DNA from: Caldithrix sp.
GTDB lineage: Bacteria > KSB1 > UBA2214 > DYKH01
Reading direction: 5' to 3'
DNA length: 16,811 bases
Assembly: GCA_020722685.1 (NCBI GenBank)
Contig: DYKH01000116.1
Coordinates: 1 to 16,811 of the forward strand
This document shows positions 13,805-16,811 of the stretch, one piece after another. Within the stretch, counting starts at the first letter, position 1; each line of letters opens with the position of its first letter. Both the position numbers and the translations under genes were made by a program. The notes beneath the pieces are model-generated. The model made no database searches and had not been told where the DNA came from. It was given only the letters and a program-made list of their open reading frames with translations.

Positions 13805-14944
13805 CTATTCTTTTGTGCCTTGAATGAGACTGAATATCGATTGCACAATTTCGTTTGTTGCGTTGGGAAAGGCGGCGGCGCGCGCAGCCGTGCTCATCGC
13901 CTGACGCTTCGCGGTGTTCATCAGCAGGCTTTTTATCGACTCAGCCAGCAAGCTTTCCCGTAGTTCTTCTTCTCGCAGGACCATGGCGGCGCCCAGCTTT
14001 TCCAACGCATTGGCATTGATCACCTGATGATTTGCCGCCGCGTGCGGGAGCGGGATTAGGATCGCCGGCAAACCGTAGAGCGTGATTTCCGCCAATGTCA
14101 AGGCCCCGGCGCGACAGACGGCAAAATCGCTGGCTGCATAGGCAAAGGCCATATTCGAGATAAAATCAGCAACCCAAATTCGCGCGGCGTACTTTTCGGT
14201 CGCTTGCCGCACCTCCTGTAAGCTTGTCGTGCCTGTGCTCCAAATAAGCTGCAGGTCGGTGTGCTCCATCAAATCGCCGAGGCAACCGATCACCGCTTTG
14301 TTGACCGCCAACGCTCCTTGACTGCCGCCAAAAACCAACATTGTGGGTTTGTCCGGATGTAAACCGAACTGCATCCTCGCTTCCTGCTTGGAGACGCCAA
14401 GCCGCAGGTCACGCACCGGATTGCCGCTTACGATCAGCTTTTCCTTTTTCTTGAAAAAGCGAACGGACTCTTGAAAGCTGAGATGCACGCGGTCAACCCA
14501 CCTGGCGAGCATCCGCGTGGTCACGCCGGGATAGCTATTCTGCTCTTGCACAAGGGTCGGGTAACCGAACAAGGCCGCCAGCATCAGCATAGGGCCGCTC
14601 ACGTAGCCGCCGGTTCCGATCACTGCGGATGGCTTGGTTTGGATCAAGATTCCAACGCATTGCAGCAAACTCCACATGAGTCGAAACGGCACAAGCACAT
14701 TCGCAACCGTCCATCGCCGGGCAAATCCCCGCACCGCGATGAGGTGCAAAGAATAGCCCAAAGTTGGAATGACTTTGCATTCCAGACCTTTTGCAGTACC
14801 GACAAAATGGATCTCGGCTGCCGGTAGTGACTCGGCAATTTTCTGCGCAATGGCTATTGCCGGATACAAGTGTCCACCGGTGCCGCCGCCGGCAAATAGG
14901 AACACCTTCCTATTCGGCTCAGTTTTCTTATCGACGCCGGACAT
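13805..14944 (-). CDS. murG: UDP-N-acetylglucosamine--lipid I GlcNAc transferase MurG
   Basis: This 379-residue GT-B glycosyltransferase adds GlcNAc to lipid I to make lipid II at the inner face of the membrane. The N-terminal glycine loop GGGTGGHLYPA (19-29) and the second loop GTGGYVSGP (110-118) mark the acceptor-side domain, with HFVGTAKGLE (46-55) and LVQEQNSYPG (131-140). The UDP-GlcNAc domain has LVFGGSQGALAVN (203-215), FAVCRAGALTLAEI (274-287) and LIPLPHAAANHQ (296-307). All the main family blocks are present and the length is normal. The ribosome site before the ATG at 14944 is weak. It follows ftsW after 46 nt and is directly followed by ftsQ; the murC and murB genes often found there are absent. 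Confidence 0.97.
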   Translation of the reverse strand: MSGVDKKTEPNRKVFLFAGGGTGGHLYPAIAIAQKIAESLPAAEIHFVGTAKGLECKVIPTLGYSLHLIAVRGFARRWTVANVLVPFRLMWSLLQCVGILIQTKPSAVIGTGGYVSGPMLMLAALFGYPTLVQEQNSYPGVTTRMLARWVDRVHLSFQESVRFFKKKEKLIVSGNPVRDLRLGVSKQEARMQFGLHPDKPTMLVFGGSQGALAVNKAVIGCLGDLMEHTDLQLIWSTGTTSLQEVRQATEKYAARIWVADFISNMAFAYAASDFAVCRAGALTLAEITLYGLPAILIPLPHAAANHQVINANALEKLGAAMVLREEELRESLLAESIKSLLMNTAKRQAMSTAARAAAFPNATNEIVQSIFSLIQGTKE

Positions 14945-14990
14945 CTTTGCTAATCACGCAAGGTTCCATAGAAAGCCATCACCAGACCAA

Positions 14991-16193
14991 CTACCGTGAA
15001 AGCCGCTTACTGCCCATGGTGAAAGCGGGGCGGTTCAGTCGCTGCCGATAAGTTCTCCAGCTTGGAGAATTCGCAAACGCTTCGTTTCCTTGCGACGAGA
15101 CATTGATCAACAATCCGATTGCCGCCAAATGCGAAATAAGAGCCGTGCCGCCATAGCTAATGAACGGCATGGGAATACCCGTCGTCGGCACAATGGCAAC
15201 ACACACGGCCATATTGATCATGGCGTAGCTGCCAATGCAAACGGTAATGCCGCCGGCCAGCAGTCGTCCATAGCCATCCGGCGCCCACTGCGCTATTTTG
15301 ATACCGCGATAGATGATTATGAAAAACAGCACAGCAACCGCGACGCTGCCGACAAAGCCAACTTCTTCGCCGATGATCGAATAGATAAAATCCTTGTGCG
15401 CCTCCGGCAGGAAATAGTACTTTTGCCGGCTGGCGCCAATACCCTGACCTAAAAATCCGCCTTGGGCCAAGCTGATCAGCGATTGCTTCACCTGCCATCC
15501 CAATTCACCCTGGTGGGAAAAATGGTCGATAAAGTCCAACATGCGTTTTAGCTGGTAGCCTTTGGCCATCATCATGGCAAAGCCGGCGGTCACAAAAGTA
15601 AGTCCGGTCGCCATTAGGTAACTGAGTTTTACCTCCGCAAAAAAGAACATCATGAAACCAATGATAGCGATGTTCAAGGCGGTGCCAAGATCCGGTTCCA
15701 GCGCCACTGGGGCGACGATCAACATCATGATTACGACCATCCTTAAAAATCCGCCCCAAAAATCATCCAACTTTTCTCGGTGCTTGTGCAGACTTCTGGC
15801 CAGCACCATAATCAGCGCATAGCGAGCAAAATCGGACGGCTGAAATTGGATAAATCCCAACTGAAACCACCTCTTTGCGCCCTTGATAACGGGAGCGATG
15901 GGCGGCCCGACAAAAAGCAGCAGCAGGAAAAACAACGAAACCACGTAAGCAATGGGTGACAGTCCCAGCCATTTGTGGTAGTCCACGCTGGCGATGACAA
16001 CCATGAAGACCAGTCCGATGCAAATGCGGACAAGCTGGTTCTTGAAGAAAATGGCGCTATCGCCGGATATCTGCTCTGCCCGGTAGGAGCTTGAAGAATA
16101 GACGATTGCCGCGCCAAGAACGACCAGAAATAACACACTCTCCAACAGGAGGTAGTCAATGCGAGATAAATCTATCAATCGACGTTTGCGCAT
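14991..16193 (-). CDS. ftsW: Septal peptidoglycan glycosyltransferase FtsW (SEDS family)
   Basis: This 400-residue polytopic membrane protein (about ten helices) polymerises lipid II at the septum together with the transpeptidase FtsI. The SEDS blocks are GAKRWFQLGFIQFQPSDFAR (105-124), EPDLGTALNI (166-175) with the catalytic Asp D168, PEAHKDFIYSIIGEEVGFVG (263-282) and PTTGIPMPFISYGGTAL (336-352). The QPSDFAR block has Asp and Arg where most members have Glu and Lys, conservative changes. RodA is an alternative, but the position between mraY and murG makes FtsW far more likely. The ATG at 16193 is preferred over a TTG at 16199; it lies 9 nt after the mraY stop, suggesting coupled translation. 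The murD gene normally between mraY and ftsW is missing. Confidence 0.95.
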   Translation of the reverse strand: MRKRRLIDLSRIDYLLLESVLFLVVLGAAIVYSSSSYRAEQISGDSAIFFKNQLVRICIGLVFMVVIASVDYHKWLGLSPIAYVVSLFFLLLLFVGPPIAPVIKGAKRWFQLGFIQFQPSDFARYALIMVLARSLHKHREKLDDFWGGFLRMVVIMMLIVAPVALEPDLGTALNIAIIGFMMFFFAEVKLSYLMATGLTFVTAGFAMMMAKGYQLKRMLDFIDHFSHQGELGWQVKQSLISLAQGGFLGQGIGASRQKYYFLPEAHKDFIYSIIGEEVGFVGSVAVAVLFFIIIYRGIKIAQWAPDGYGRLLAGGITVCIGSYAMINMAVCVAIVPTTGIPMPFISYGGTALISHLAAIGLLINVSSQGNEAFANSPSWRTYRQRLNRPAFTMGSKRLSR

Positions 16194-16202
16194 AGCCAAC
16201 GG

Positions 16203-16811
16203 CTACCGAATTTTAAAGGTTGCCAAAGTTAGGAGCGCAAGAAGCATTCCTATGATCCAAAAGCGGATGACCACCTTGGGCTCCGGCCAACCAAGCAGCT
16301 CAAAGTGATGGTGAATGGGCGCCATGCGAAACACGCGCTTGCCGGTGCGCTTGAAGTAGAAGACCTGGATGATCACGGAAAGGCTCTCGATGACAAAGAT
16401 ACCGCAAATCAGCAGCAGCAGCAGCTCTTTCTTGATCAGCACGGCAACTGTGGCGATACCGCCGCCCAGGGCCAGTGCCCCGGTATCGCCCATAAAGACT
16501 TGGGCCGGATAGGCATTCCACCACAAAAATCCCAGAGAAGCGCCGAACAGGGCTGCGCAATAGATACTCAATTCCCCGGCTCCGGGCAAATAAATGATGT
16601 TGAGATAATCGCTAAAATCAAACCTGCCGGTGACGTAGGCCATAGCGCCAAAAGCGACTGCCGCAATGGCACTGAGTCCGATCAGCAGGCCATCGAGGCC
16701 GTCCGTCAAATTACTGCCATTGGAGGTCGCGGTAATGACAAAGGCGACCACAGCTATGTAGAGGATGCCGAACTCCAGCTCATAGTTCTTGAAAAACGGC
16801 AGCGAAGTGGA
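16203..16811 (-). CDS. mraY: Phospho-N-acetylmuramoyl-pentapeptide transferase MraY, C-terminal part
   Basis: The gene is open at the right edge; the 202 codons seen cover the C-terminal part of a protein usually near 360 residues. MraY moves phospho-MurNAc-pentapeptide from UDP onto undecaprenyl phosphate, making lipid I. Visible family marks are the SLPFFKN block near the edge, [16 protein letters not shown] with the conserved acidic pair, [12 protein letters not shown] with a catalytic Asp, and [15 protein letters not shown] with the HHH motif. Several hydrophobic helices alternate with these loops and the last one, [16 protein letters not shown], ends the protein. The reading frame continues to the edge of the window without a stop. 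ftsW follows after only 9 nt. Confidence 0.97.
   Translation of the reverse strand, partial: STSLPFFKNYELEFGILYIAVVAFVITATSNGSNLTDGLDGLLIGLSAIAAVAFGAMAYVTGRFDFSDYLNIIYLPGAGELSIYCAALFGASLGFLWWNAYPAQVFMGDTGALALGGGIATVAVLIKKELLLLLICGIFVIESLSVIIQVFYFKRTGKRVFRMAPIHHHFELLGWPEPKVVIRFWIIGMLLALLTLATFKIR

Overview
The window comes from a free-living bacterium with a peptidoglycan-type division system, of moderate GC content and probably uncultured. The zinc-type bL28, the GxxExxY cassette, the EcsC protein and the general flavour of the proteins suggest the FCB/KSB1-Calditrichota neighbourhood. That placement is an impression from protein sequence only and is not firm. No phage genes, CRISPR array, tRNA or rRNA were seen.

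Layout from left to right. (1) polA (195-2903, minus) encodes a full-length DNA polymerase I with intact 5'-3' exonuclease, proofreading and polymerase motifs. (2) An accessory stretch on the plus strand runs from about 2904 to 5357. It holds an inverted-repeat element (3040-3162), an EcsC-family protein, a small retropepsin-like aspartyl protease, the C-terminal stub of a DinB-family gene, and a second inverted-repeat element with no gene (5166-5293). (3) A plus-strand run follows: sppA (signal peptide peptidase), a lipoprotein made of two subtilase-propeptide-like repeats, queG (epoxyqueuosine reductase) and rpmB (bL28). The run ends in two tandem hairpin terminators. (4) The right part is a leftward dcw cell-wall/division cluster: mraY (cut by the window edge), ftsW, murG, a divergent ftsQ, ftsA and ftsZ.

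The dcw cluster keeps the lipid-linked steps (MraY makes lipid I, MurG makes lipid II, FtsW polymerises it) and the divisome (FtsQ, FtsA, FtsZ). Mur ligase genes, usually found between mraY and ftsW (murD) and between murG and ftsQ (murC, often murB), are absent from these positions. The ftsA-ftsZ junction, normally tight, is split by a cassette of about 536 bp. It has 25-nt inverted-repeat ends and a GxxExxY (PD-(D/E)xK nuclease-like) gene broken by a single-base frameshift. The same ends recur in the gene-less element before sppA, so this looks like a small repeat family with filled and empty forms. This is the most interesting structure in the window. Other notable points are an FtsZ tail peptide that departs from the usual motif, an FtsQ without a recognisable POTRA domain, and the lipoprotein with two propeptide-like domains and no protease.
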